From positions 12,284,543 through 12,348,542 of the forward strand of contig NC_135562.1 of NCBI RefSeq assembly GCF_964340395.1: a stretch of 64,000 nt of DNA, given 5' to 3'. The number at the start of each line of letters is the position of its first letter. Position 1 is the stretch's first letter. This DNA comes from Glandiceps talaboti. Its lineage: Eukaryota; Hemichordata; Enteropneusta; Spengelidae. Both the position numbers and the translations under genes were made by a program. The notes below the pieces were generated by a model that made no database searches, was not told the origin of the DNA, and saw nothing but the letters and a program-made list of their open reading frames with translations. Shown in pieces: positions 1-11,059 of the stretch.

Positions 1-189
1 AATACACATGTATATTGACAAATGGACACTAATTTACCCAGATGTGAGGTGAAGAGGTGAAAATTTGGCTTATGCAAATGAGTAAACTTGTCTGCATATA
101 TGCAGACACAGCGTGGGAATCCGGAGGGCGCTGTCTGCCATGGTGTTGTAAGGGTAAAGTCAGATCTAAGAAGCTTGGGAAAACTACTT

Positions 190-446
190 TGTACATTTAA
201 TTATTGCTTAATTATAGCCTCAGTAGGGAGGCATCAGCAGAGTTTTATTGACACACTTCTATAAACTTGCAGTGTACTTTTTTGGGACTTCCAATGTTTA
301 GACTATTTTGATCACAGTGTTATTAGAATGGCGCAACAGAGGAACCATGACCTTCCACTTGTGTAATCTACCACATTGAAGAACAATAGATTTAGTTTGC
401 GCTCATCTTTAATTAGTAAATCGAAGGCTCTATTATCAGTCATATA
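190..446 (+). mobile_element. Foldback family 3, copy 1 (decayed)
   Basis: This stretch matches 59110-59398 in the same orientation. Shared blocks include a phrase near GCCTCAGTAGGGAGGC, the phrase TTTTTTGGGACTTCCAA, and an end where ATAGATTTAGTTTGCGC leads into a degraded TAGTAAA-CGAAG end. In the better copies the two ends are inverted repeats carrying GTTTACTAAGATAGACACAAA. Here the left end is lost and the right end is degraded. No coding capacity is seen, so it is called a non-autonomous element. The family name is mine. Confidence 0.6.
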
Positions 447-756
447 AGGGGGCAAAGATATTAGGGGCAAAATCCATTTCTTGTTGCTGGTTTACTTCCA
501 TGTTTTTTTTCAGAATTCCAAACCCCATTTACAGATATGAAGCATTTCTGCTGATTAATGATGTTTGTGGTACGTCATTGTGTAACATAAAACAATACTA
601 ACTTACTAAGATACTAAGACCTGCTGGTGAGGTCATAATGTGTGCTCATTACAAGATAATTAACACCTGTTGCAGGTGTTCTCATAGTCTCGGTGCCAGA
701 CTCGTGACTATCTTCCCTTAGCTTTGTAAGGCGCATGAAGTGCACCCTGAGTGGTG
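447..756. other. Unassigned AT-rich stretch
   Basis: No gene, repeat array or recognisable element is seen. A small 8-bp stem with a 3-base loop (AACACCTG-TTG-CAGGTGTT) sits at about 663-681. Confidence 0.5.
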
Positions 757-758
757 AA

Positions 759-807
759 GCCGCAAGAAGTGAGGGACTTTAGTCCCAAGTCCCTCTCTTC
801 TCGTGGC
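759..807. other. 21-bp near-perfect hairpin with 7-base loop
   Basis: The arm 759-779 pairs with 787-807, with one G-T wobble and two mismatches in 21 positions; the loop is 780-786. The inner nine pairs (GAGGGACTT with AAGTCCCTC) are perfect. This is far better than chance in AT-rich DNA and the arms are GC-richer than the surroundings. It could be a small foldback remnant or a structured RNA. The stem is somewhat short for a typical animal pre-microRNA. Confidence 0.6.
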
Positions 808-823
808 TAAGCTTAAATTTAAT

Positions 824-856
824 AAAAAGCATATAAAAACTTTTTATATGCTTTTT
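824..856. repeat. 33-base perfect palindrome
   Basis: AAAAAGCATATAAAAA at 824-839 is followed by one base and then its exact reverse complement at 841-856. It lies 17 bases after the hairpin at 759-807. Such a spacerless AT-rich inverted repeat can extrude a cruciform and may mark an old insertion boundary. Confidence 0.85.
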
Positions 857-971
857 AAAATAATAGGGATGATAGTTATGAGTCTGGCAGCGAGATTAAT
901 GTTCTCACAATACTGAAGGATTCTGAAAGTAACATGCAGGGTTCTGATAACTTGGAATAAGTTCTTGGGAA

Positions 972-1035
972 ACAATAATGATGATAACGACAACAACAAC
1001 GACAACAACAACGACAACAACAACAACAACAACAC
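972..1035. repeat. AAC/GAC trinucleotide repeat
   Basis: Imperfect run of AAC with interspersed GAC units. The opposite strand reads as a poly-leucine/serine frame, which is low-complexity and not a gene. Confidence 0.9.
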
Positions 1036-1189
1036 ATACTCGTATTTCAAGTCACCACTGGCTAATAAGTGATGTGTTGGACTTTCCCACACTGTTGTGT
1101 GTCCACTGCCTGGGTAGGATACACAATCATTAGTTAGCTAATATTCTATTCAAGGATGGTCATTATACAAAATAATGGCTTTATTAGGT

Positions 1190-1502
1190 ATTTATGGGTA
1201 TTAAAAAAGAAGAGGTTTTATATACACGAACAAAGATAGACACAATTTAACTAAAAATAACAGAAACTCAACACAAACAGCAGGATCCTTTATCCAATCA
1301 CATTGCAAAGTGATAAAACATGGCCATTCTTTAACTGTGCATGAGAAACAGATTTGTGCTGAAAAATTGACACATGATTCCGTGATTTTAATGGCTTTCA
1401 TTGTTTTCTTTCCAACTGATAATCAACATGATAACGTGTCTGCTTCTACATCTCTTCCTGTGCATGGCACCTAGTATATAAATGTTTGTTTTGCATTTGA
1501 AG

Positions 1503-1588
<86 letters not shown>

Positions 1589-1800
1589 CGCTTTCTCTCT
1601 CTCTTTCTCTCACTCGCTCTGTCTGTCTGTCTCTGTCTGTCTCTGTCTGTCTCTCTGTCTCTGTCTGTCTCTTTCTCTCGCTCGCTCGCTCGCTGTCTGT
1701 CTGTCTCTCTGTCTGTCTCTCTGTCTGTCTCTCTCTCTCTCTCTCTGTGTTTGTGTTAGTTAAAACACCAAGGCATCTTCATTTCTCCTGTAATTGCACC
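1190..1800. repeat. Dispersed repeat family 8, copy 1, carrying a CT microsatellite
   Basis: This block aligns by eye with 45180-45545. Shared phrases are AATCACATTG followed by AAGTG, ATTCTTTAAC, GATTTTAATGGCTTT, CTGATAATCAAC, TTTTGCATTTGAAG, and AACACCAAGGCATCTTCATTT near the right end. The two copies are equivalent except that copy 1 carries about 240 bases of CT/GTCT repeat where copy 2 has only a short GTGTCTGTGTGTG tract. Confidence 0.75.
1507..1746. repeat. CT and GTCT compound microsatellite
   Basis: Long CT run that grades into CTGT, CTCG and GTCT variants. Open frames of 85-93 codons on the plus strand (alternating Ser-Leu) are artefacts of the dinucleotide. It sits at the variable site inside dispersed family 8. 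Confidence 0.97.
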
Positions 1801-1999
1801 ATTGGCGTATGAATAGGTAAATTTTAGTAAAAATTCCTAGTTCGGGATTACTCTGCAATTTGGTTTGATAGTTGGTTGTGATGTTCCTTGGGGTGAGTAG
1901 ATGACAGGGTAGTGATCTAATTAAACTGATGCAATTTAGAACAAAGTATGTGATATTTGATCAAAGACTGCAAGGGTTTATAATAAATCATGCTAAAAC

Positions 2000-2740
2000 A
2001 CCAGTGGCACTATTTTTTTGCCCCTTTAGAGCGTGGTTTGTTTGTCTCTAGATAGTGTAGCATCAGAAAGGTTGCATAAATCTATGGACTTGATAGAAAC
2101 ATTACTTGTAACTAGGGAAACCTTTCGATGCCGTATAGTCCAAATATAGCATGCTCAGATTGAACGCAAGTCACAGAAGATAAATAACTGACCTACATTG
2201 AATAAAATTACTCTGTAAGGAAGTTTTGTCCTTGAAAAGAAAAAATTACTTGTTGAAAAATGTGCAAGGACATATTGATTAACTCATTTAGTGAAACCTT
2301 GAGATGTTCAGGTGCTATGTATATAGCAACAGACTGATTATATAGTTTGATGTGGAGTCTGAGGCAGTGTAAATAATATGTGAGTGTTTTGTGTCCTTGC
2401 CATGGGCTTGATGGGCGGGGAAACCATATTGGAAGGTCTTGTATAATGCAGATCACATAAAGTTTGTTGAACTAGATGGTTCTCCTTTAATGAAACCTTT
2501 TAATCTATGTAGAAATATATGTGGCTAAAGTCTGAAGTTGACCAATAGTATTTGTGTATCATTTCTGTTGAATTCTCGTGATTTGGCGATATCTGAGGGG
2601 AAAGTGCATTTTTAGAGATGTACAAAGTAGGTCACATGATGTTTTGATGGACAGGTTGACTGTTACTTATTGAAACCTTTGATGGTTTTGTGGGATACAA
2701 ATATAGCACTGTTTAGATTAAATTGAAGCTAAACTTCTTA
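2000..2740. repeat. Degenerate tandem array, unit about 175-205 bp
   Basis: The phrase around GAAACCTT recurs at about 2117, 2293, 2494 and 2679. Each is followed by a region near TATAGCA or its variants, then an AGATTGAA- or GATTAAATTGAA-like phrase. Spacings are about 177-203 bp. The units are strongly diverged, so this is an old array of about four copies. No coding potential is visible. Confidence 0.6.
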
Positions 2741-3230
2741 GTTTTTCTACGCATCAGAGATCAATCTAGTCTAGGTCTTGATGGACCATATTCTGTACTA
2801 CGTTATCTTCATACCATACCATCTAGTCAATCCTGTTACTCTTGTTACTGTTCTCCCCTACAGCGTTCACATAAACATGATGACGTCGTCGCGTCCCAAC
2901 ATGATTTTAGTTTAAACAGACTGGAGGTGGAGTCGTGGTTGGACATTTGCATATCATATCATATCCTAGAAACATGAGAAAAGGTAAACAATTTCCGTGA
3001 TAGACAAAACAGCCATACCAGTGAATATCAATGAGAGATGATGACAGCCTGTCAATTTGTGATGGACTGACATGCGCCGTTCACGCTTCGCCTATCATGG
3101 GGTTGAACCACAATTAATGCCTTCGGTAATGGGATTGACTAGAGGGTATATGAAGATAACATAGTACTGAATACAGTCCGTCAGGAACTAGAGTAAGATC
3201 AACTTCTCTTTCCTGATGGATTTTTATGTG
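2740..3230. mobile_element. Foldback element with ~80-bp imperfect inverted arms
   Basis: The left arm (about 2756-2840) is the imperfect reverse complement of the right arm (about 3128-3210). Key paired phrases are GTTATCTTCATA with its complement TATGAAGATAAC, and CTAGTCAATCC with GGATTGACTAG. The centre contains a good-looking splice acceptor and a short open frame, but its position inside the element makes an exon unlikely. No transposase is encoded, so it is probably a non-autonomous DNA element. Confidence 0.65.
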
Positions 3231-3783
3231 AACAGATAGTCTGGGACATTCAACATTAGGGAGCTTCATTACAGATACAGTGAGTATAATATTAAATCAT
3301 TACTTAAAGGGGTATAAACTGAGTTTAGATGTTTTTTGGGTGCGATTTTTGTTGCCTCCGAAATGTTACATATTGTGTTCTACTTACTGAAACACACTCA
3401 TTTATGATTTGATACTGGCAGAACTCCATCCTGGTTTTTAGATATAATATATAAAAGATTTGATGACATAATTGTTGGTACGTATCAAAAAATACTGAGG
3501 AAATCCCTATGAACAATGCATGCATTAGATGGTTGATAAAAAGTGGCACATCATGGCTATGTCACCTACACGTATGTCGTATATGTACGTCGACTGCTAT
3601 GAATCTTGAAAAGATAAAATATCCTTGGTTCAATATGGACATGTGAAAATTCCTGAAGTTGAAGGAATAGCCCTTCAATGATATTAGTTCTCATGTGACT
3701 GTAAGCATTGGAAAAGTACTGTAACTGTGACGGTTTATGAAACAGTATCATAGATTTTATTTTACTGTTTGTAATTATATAAA

Positions 3784-4113
3784 AGTGGCCATATGGATGA
3801 AGATTTGATATTTTTGATTTATAAAACAATTTGATCATGGCTTCCTATTTGAAAAATCAATGTGAAACAACATCTGCCAAGTCCTATTTTGTGACTCAAT
3901 ACATTGGAAATGTGTAAAATGTTTGTCATTGTACGTACAATAGCAAACTTTTTACACTTTTTTTTTATAGCTTTTTTGCAATGTACCAAGTTACAAACAC
4001 AGACTTGGTCTATGTTGTTTCACATTGATTTTTCAAGTGGGAATTGTTTTAGAATTGTTTTATAAATTAAAAATCCAAAGTGTATATCAAATCCTCATCC
4101 ATATATGGCCACT
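3784..4113. mobile_element. TTAA-type palindromic foldback element, copy A
   Basis: Begins AGTGGCCATAT and ends ATATGGCCACT followed by TTAA. The two halves are reverse complements over nearly the whole 330 bp. The centre near GTACGTAC is itself palindromic, so there is almost no loop. Typical phrases are TTATAAAACAATTT, CTTGAAAAATCAA and GTGAAACAACAT in the left arm, with their complements in the right arm. There is no open frame. The left flank reads TAAA rather than TTAA, one change from the apparent target duplication. Confidence 0.88.
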
Positions 4114-4316
4114 TTAATAATAATATGCAGTGATACAGATGGATATTTAACTTCATATGAGCTAAAATGAGTGTTGTGTATGCTGCTAGAATGTATCCTT
4201 ACTGTATGTGTAGGATTATTTAAATGTGACAATGTATAGATCGTCTTTTATGTAATCATGAAATATAACATAAAAGTGACATGGACAATTTTTAATATGT
4301 AAACGAGGTACAAGTA

Positions 4317-4601
4317 ATGATAATGAAATGATGATTATGATGAGACAATGATCATAATGGTGATGATGACGACAATGACAATGATGGTGATGTGATGATG
4401 ATGATGATGATCATAATGATAACGACGGCATTGATGGTTATGCTGATGATGATGATGATGACGATGGTGGTGATGATGATGATCACAACAACGATGATGA
4501 TGGCAATGATGGTGATGTTGTTGATGATGACGACAACAATGACAACGACAATGATAGTGTTGATGATGATGATGATGATGATGATCATGATCATGATCAT
4601 G
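4317..4601. repeat. GAT/ATG trinucleotide-rich low-complexity tract
   Basis: Irregular mixture of GAT, GAC and ATG triplets about 285 bp long, ending in several ATGATC palindromes. Open frames of 76 codons (plus, methionine-rich) and 115 codons (minus, isoleucine-rich) are products of the triplet repeat and have no normal protein composition. Confidence 0.95.
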
Positions 4602-4819
4602 GCAGGAACAGTAATAATATGACTAATCCTGTTATTGATAATTGTGATCAACTTACCACTGTTACTGGTACTGTATATCTCATTGCACAATAGCTCCATG
4701 GCGTACTAGTCCCCTGTCTCTTCATATTCTATGTGATATGTGTACCGTAACGCTGCATACGATATTATGCTACAGCTGGTTGAAGGGGACCAAATCCACT
4801 AAACATATGATTTGGTTCC

Positions 4820-5262
4820 GATTTACCAGCTTCAGCAAAACATCTCACTAAAGGTATAGTAACTACTAGAAGTTGCAATCATGAAGGTCTAAAAAGTTTT
4901 CCATCTCACTGTGAAGGTGACTGACTGAAAGCCACTATACATATAATATAGTTTCAATTTACTTGAAAGAGTTCAGAGCTATAGCCAGATTAACATGTAT
5001 TTGTAACATTTTAAACCCAAAAATTGCAGTCGACAAATGCATCCTTCCATCACCAGTCATACACCTGTCTGAACTTGTAATATCAACTGTTTTCAACATA
5101 TTCCATCATTGAAAAATTCATACCAGTATTTGTTATACTCATTATTACTAAGTTGCTACCAGCTTCAGTATTAGTGTATCTGTGTATGTGATAATCTGTC
5201 TTTTGGATGTTAACACAGTTTTCTGCAAATACAGATACCAGCTTCAGTAAAAGATCTCACAT
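4820..5262. repeat. Short dispersed phrase repeated three times in AT-rich DNA
   Basis: TACCAGCTTCAG recurs near 4826, 5158 and 5236. Two of the three are followed by a run ending ATCTCAC. This suggests a decayed local duplication. Nothing else is recognisable here. Confidence 0.45.
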
Positions 5263-5616
5263 ATGTACAGATAGTACTATAGACTGGACAGATGCACTAC
5301 CAACCATATGTATGGTCATTGTCTATGATCTCTGTCCACGTATAGTCAAATAGACAAATCCTACCAAAAATCCGCTAGCTAAATCTCCTGCCGAGTGAAC
5401 AGCGCATGTCAGTAATAATCCATCACACACTGACAGGCAGTTGTAATTGGTTACTTCGTTCAGTTTACAACAAACTCAACCTCTAGGCTTAAAGTAAGTC
5501 AAAGAAAACGTGATAACATCATCACATTTATACATCGATGCTCCAAGTCCAATAACATAAACTATGGTTGGTGGTAAGAACAGAAAGCTGTGCTAGAGAA
5601 AGCCATTTGGCTATAC

Positions 5617-5690
<74 letters not shown>

Positions 5691-5930
5691 ATAGAAAACA
5701 ACCACATATATAGTTACTAGATTACCAACCATGCTAACTAGATCCACCTACCCTACCATAGTAAACCACTCTCCAATAGCATAAACTACCAGTTAGGGGT
5801 AAGAACAGAATGCTGTGCTACAGAAAGCCATTTGACTCTACAGTGGAGAGAGATTGTAGAAAACGACCACATGTATAGTTACTAGACTACTAACCATACT
5901 ACCAAGACCGATATCCATCTACCCTACCAT
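5262..5930. mobile_element. Foldback family 4, copy 1, internally duplicated
   Basis: Matches 31131-31510. Shared phrases include ACCAAAAATC, CTAAATCTCCTGC, AACAGCGCATGTCAGTA, ATCCATCACACACTGACAGG and GTTCAGTTTACAACAAACT. The right end is present twice in tandem (about 5560-5750 and 5765-5930), each time with AAGCCATTTG, GGAGAGAGA and the AACAACCACATATATAGTTACTAG type arm. In the first of these, GGAGAGAGA has expanded into a 68-base GA tract. No coding capacity. Confidence 0.75.
5621..5688. repeat. GA dinucleotide microsatellite
   Basis: An uninterrupted GA run lying exactly where the sister arm at about 5845 and the copy at 31130-31510 carry only GAGAGAGA. The minus-strand Ser-Leu frame here is an artefact. 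Confidence 0.97.
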
Positions 5931-6838
5931 GGTGTTGACCAAAAATTGCAATCACTAGCGTAGAGTCTAGAACTTCTGTCCATCTAACTGTCTGTGAAGG
6001 CAACAGTGTTGTGTCTTCTTGCTAGTCTTCTCCAAATGAACGTGATAGATGCAGTGATCTGTTAGGAAAGATAATACAACATTAATATTATGATGAGGGT
6101 AGTAGACGTAACAAATCATCACAGAGATTCATCTAGTAAGTTTAATACGCACATGTATATATGTATTAATTTAATACTTGGTATCTGTTTCCATCTTTTT
6201 AGCAACTCTTTTCAAATTGAATCCATCAACTTCACATCTATGATGCATCTTCGGGATAAATGTATACAGCAGGGTTTTAAGTTTATGCATGCAATTTGGA
6301 ATGAGGTGTAAAAATTGTATATACACCTTAATAAAGGTGTCACAAGCATTTTATTGGAATCGATAATGAAGGTGCCTATAATCGTGTTGGCTTACGGTAT
6401 TGAATTACACAAGAGACCAGTTTACATGATGCAGAGTGGCAGCAGATGTAATTTTTCATATATGAGGCCACATGTATGTTACCATTTGTACTCTGCGCAC
6501 AATGTATTTGAACTTAACTTTGACAAAAGTCAGGCAGTCCACACAGGTGAGGAACACCTATAAAGGTGGACTCCAAAACAAATATACATAAAAATAAAAC
6601 ACAAGCGACAAAAACTACATTTAGGTTATGATAATACACAAGATGCATTATATGTAAGATGATGTCGATACTATGGTTAACTTGTTGACTCGTTTTGTCT
6701 TCACTACATTTCAAATAACATTTTTCATGATAATATGAAAGTCATATTAACCTCTCATTAGAAAGACTACAAAGCATTAATGACAGAGACACTGGTATGA
6801 AAATAAAGAAGCACAGGTTTCTATAAAAAAAAACCATT
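5931..6838. other. Unassigned AT-rich stretch
   Basis: Open frames of 66-82 codons occur on both strands, but composition is ordinary for the region and no family signature, splice pattern or repeat is recognised. Confidence 0.5.
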
Positions 6839-6847
6839 TCTTTTATT

Positions 6848-6895
6848 AAAACTTAACTGACGTTTCGGTTTCGCACAAAACACATTCAGGAATCT
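6848..6895 (-). mobile_element. Penelope-like terminal motif, fragment
   Basis: On the minus strand this reads TCCTGAATGTGTTTTGTGCG followed by AAACCGAAACGTCAG. From general knowledge, motifs of the form CTGA...GAAACGTC occur at the ends of Penelope-like retroelements, where they belong to hammerhead-type ribozymes. Here the catalytic core is not intact. No reverse transcriptase or GIY-YIG frame is adjacent. The call rests on motif resemblance only. Confidence 0.3.
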
Positions 6896-7779
6896 AAGAA
6901 TAAGAAATATGCAATGGAACCAATGAAAGGGAATATAAAATACTAAAACTGATATGTAACATAAAACTGAGAAAAAAGGTAGGTAAACTGGGTGAAAGGA
7001 ATAAAAGAATTTTTGGCAACCGTGCTTGTTTATTTTTTTACCTACTTCTTACCTTACATATCTGTTCTCCAGAGCATTCTAATTGTACGGTGCCTCTGAA
7101 TTCTACATCATGGATGTGAACAATTTTCTTGTATTTCATATTTCAAATTGTATCCCTCACATGGGTTAAAGTTTGTTGTTCTAGTGTGAACTGAAGTTGA
7201 GACATGTCAAAAAGAGACACGACAGAAATATGTCCATATGCATGCAAAAAATTTGAGCTTCATTTTTCAAATTGACCATGTTTAATTTTAGCCAACATTT
7301 GTAGAGTTTTACATGTCTCTGATCACAGCAACATGTCACTGGGTGATAGATATCTCTGTATCATATTTCTTATTTGTTGATAGAGGGCGCTATTTCTCCT
7401 AAATGTTTAGTCCAATTGATGTAAGTTGTCGTTGCATCTTGACAAAAGTTGGAAAAAATGTTTAACTTACAAGTTATACATATACAATTGCATGTTTGGA
7501 GTCAAAGAAACAGTCTGCATTAGGCAAGGTCATTGAAATCTGACCTGGCATGACCTCCCTGTGACCTATGGGTGACCCTAACTGTATCGTTGTAGGGTAT
7601 ACATGTACCTGTAGTGCACACCCGTAGAGGAGAGAGAGGATGTATTGCTTTAGTCACAGTTTTTTATTGGTGACTTGTATACATTTGTAAACGATGATAC
7701 TGACTGTCACTGTCGGAAATAAACACTCACATTTTTTGTTAGGATCGTAAACGTCACAGCATGTGTAGATATAACCTGG

Positions 7780-7780
<1 letters not shown>
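6896..7780. other. Unassigned stretch
   Basis: No credible gene. Near 7540-7580 there are several closely spaced TGACCT-type hexamers, which may be chance. Confidence 0.45.
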
Positions 7781-8280
<500 letters not shown>

Positions 8281-9670
8281 TCCTCTCATATATATTAAAG
8301 GAAGAAAACTATTTTCATTTTTATGAATCAGAGTGTGCAAGCATAATATTGATATAATGTAATGATTTTGACCTTGTCTTTGACCTAACCTTTGACCATG
8401 CCTTTGACTATTAACATTGATATCTGCCAGACATATTACAACTGGTGAAGAAATCACCGATGTGTTTGCTCCAACGATGTGATATATTATTAAAGGGAAG
8501 ACTTCATGCATAGACAGAATAGGTAATATAAGAAAAAAGATAACTGATACAGACGTACTAAAAACAGCAGATATCTCAGAAGAAAGTTGAGGCAATACTT
8601 TTATGAGTTTGTTTATATCTGTGGAAGTTACTCATAATGTAAAATAAACTTTCAGTTAATATACTTAAATGGAAAAAGTGGAATGTGATCTTTGTAAGTG
8701 TAGCATTACCGTTTTAATAAGTCTACAGGGTTTTTGGGATTTGGGATTCAATAGTGTTTATTTTGACAAGTTATCAACACCAATAGGGAACTTGGAATCC
8801 AAACTGAGCATGCTCAGACGCAAAGGACTATGGGATTATCTGTGGTTATCGTAATACCTAATCTGGAGCTACCGATAAAATTCACCTGACTATGAATTGA
8901 TTATCTGTGGTTGCAAACAATGTAACAGTATTGTTTACAATACCAATTCATTAGTATTTTTTTATCACATTTCCCAAGATGCAACATTCAACATGGCGGG
9001 TTTGCAGATTCCCTATTACACCACATTAATTATATCATATATCTTTGCGTGAATCTTGTCTCATTCTTGATTGCCATGAACAAGCAAATGCACTGGGGTT
9101 ATTTCACGAGTTGTATTTTGTTCTGTGAGTAAAACGCAATCATTGAAATGTGCAGATCTTGTTTATTTACTTATCTGTTGTTCTTCCCTGTCTGAATTTT
9201 TTTAAGGAATATATTTTACAATAATTTGTTAGTTTTGTTTGGAAACATTGGCAAGATTACTAAGTAATCCCAGAAAAATATGATGTCTAATTCTATTAGT
9301 TTTGATCTATAATTTTTTAAAGAAAGTTGATTTTAGTTATCAAGGAAAAGTTAATTTATTGAGTTGACCTATGAAGTTCTAGCATATTCATGGAAGGAAA
9401 ACTCCAATAAATAGATAAAGAAAAATTTCAACTTACTTCTACCTACACCATAAGGCCTATAAAAAAATTGTGTGGTTCTGATTACACTCAATTTTAGAAT
9501 AGGTGGGGTAGGTAGATTTTTTATTTTATTTTCTTATATATTTTTTTCTGTGTTAATAGTGATTAGTTAAGGTTTTCCATTGTTTTCCAAATGGTCTCTG
9601 TGTTGTTTATTTCTTCCTATCAGATGTACAGCCATTACAGATTGGAAGAACAGTTTTATTTTGTGTTTTT
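8281..9670. other. Unassigned stretch
   Basis: Near 8370-8410 there are several TTTGACC-type repeats. Otherwise this is AT-rich DNA with short uninformative open frames. No gene, array or element is recognised. Confidence 0.45.
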
Positions 9671-9727
9671 TAGCACAACTGAACTTGTTCAGTAGTGCTA
9701 TAGGGATCGCCCGGCGTCTGTCTGTCT

Positions 9728-9769
9728 GTGTGTGTGTGTGTGTGGATGTGTGTGTGTGTGTGTGTGTGT
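9728..9769. repeat. TG microsatellite
   Basis: TG run with one GGA interruption, positioned just inside the left end of the composite element. Confidence 0.95.
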
Positions 9770-10309
9770 AAACAACTTAAAGTCAAAAACTGCTGAACCG
9801 ATTGCCATGATATTTGGTGGGTCCATTACCTTGGGTGTCTAGTTGGGAAATTGTTCAAATCAAAATGATCGCATCACAGGTGTGTGATTTGGGTCAAAAA
9901 ATGTGATTTTTGGTCAAAAAACTTAAACTCAGAAACTACTGGGCAGATTGGTGCGAAATTTGGTGGGAACATTCTTAAGGGGGTGTAAAGTAAGATTTGT
10001 TCATGACATGATGATTCCATCAGTGATATGCAAATTAGGGCTAATAATGTGTCTTTTTTGTTAAAAATCTCTAATTCCAAAAGTACCGAGCAGATGGGGC
10101 TGAAATTTAATGAGAATGTATCTAGGGATGTATGGATGAAGAAATATTAAGCATACAATGAGTCCATGAGTAATATGCAAATTAGGTGTAAAAATGTTCA
10201 TTTTTGGTCAAAAACTTATATCTCAAAATGTATTTGGTCACTGAGTCTGAAACTTGGTGAGATGTTTCTGAAAGTGTTATTCTGCAGATTTTCTTCAAAA
10301 CATTTTGAC

Positions 10310-10960
10310 AAAATTGGCCCTAGCGACCATGACCACGCCCTTCGCAACGACCAAATGGCAGTATATTTTGGTCAAATGACAACATCATCTGGTAGGCAAA
10401 TGAGTAAACATTCAAAAAATGTATGTAAATACCCTAGCAACCATGACCACGCCCATAGCAACAGCCAAATGGTCGTGTATTTCACAAAGATAACAACAGG
10501 GATTAATAGACAATTGAATAAATATTCAAAAAATGTATGTAAATTTGCCTAGCAACAAGACCACGCCCATAGCAACAGCCAAAGAATCACGTATATTGCA
10601 AAGATAACAGGAATAGAAAGACAAATGAATAAACATTTTAAAAACTATGCAAATGCACCTAGCAACAAGACCACGCCCATAGCAACAGCCAAATGATCAC
10701 ATATATTGCAAAGATAACAACGAGGATTAATAGACAATTGAATAAACATTCAAATGATATATGTAAATATGCCTAGCAACAAGACAACGCCCATAGCAAC
10801 AGCCAAATAATCACATATATTGAAAAGATAATATCAGGAATTCATACACAAGTGAACAAAAACATACAAAAATGTATGCAAATATATCTAACAACATGAC
10901 CACGCCCATAGCAACAGCCAAATGATAGCATATATCATAAAGATAGCAACATGGTTGGAT
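10310..10960. repeat. Tandem array, unit about 110-120 bp, with GACCACGCCC core
   Basis: Each unit carries CTAGCAAC followed by an AGACCACGCCCATAGCAAC-type phrase, then AGCCAAATGATCAC, ATTGCAAAGATAACA, and ATAAACATTCAAAAA. Cores lie near 10330, 10445, 10558, 10670, 10785 and 10900, so about six units with modest divergence. The GC-rich core stands out in AT-rich DNA. The 128-codon plus-strand frame covering the first units is repeat-derived. Confidence 0.88.
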
Positions 10961-11059
10961 AGGCAACTGGGTAGCCATTCAACATTCAACAAACTAACTT
11001 ATTGTTAGCATGGACTACCATATAGATAAACATTTTTAGAAACTGTACAGTTGTGCTAC

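Larger units (their letters stand above)
9671..11053. mobile_element. Composite element: inverted ends, TG tract and internal tandem array
   Basis: The left end carries TAGCACAACTG (about 9672-9682) and the right end carries its reverse complement CAGTTGTGCTA (about 11049-11059). After the left end come a GTCTGTCTGTGTG tract, then a non-coding body with repeated variants of an AAAAACT...CTGA.C.GAT phrase, then a tandem array at about 10310-10960. It has no transposase or other enzyme. The layout resembles non-autonomous elements built as terminal repeat, microsatellite and core array (seen for example in bivalve elements), but family membership is not established. Confidence 0.6.

Noticed and set aside
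1482-1763. Plus-strand frames of 85-93 codons with Ser-Leu repeats
   Set aside because: Translation of the CT microsatellite.
2864-2977. Terminal coding exon after a strong acceptor (CTCCCCTACAG), 37 open codons ending in TGA
   Set aside because: It lies in the interior of the foldback element at 2740-3230, no polyadenylation signal follows nearby, and the peptide is not recognised.
4352-4699. 115-codon minus-strand frame rich in Ile/Val
   Set aside because: Product of the GAT/ATG triplet repeat, not a membrane protein.
10166-10552. 128-codon plus-strand frame
   Set aside because: Covers the first units of the ~115-bp array inside the composite element; the peptide repeats with the units.
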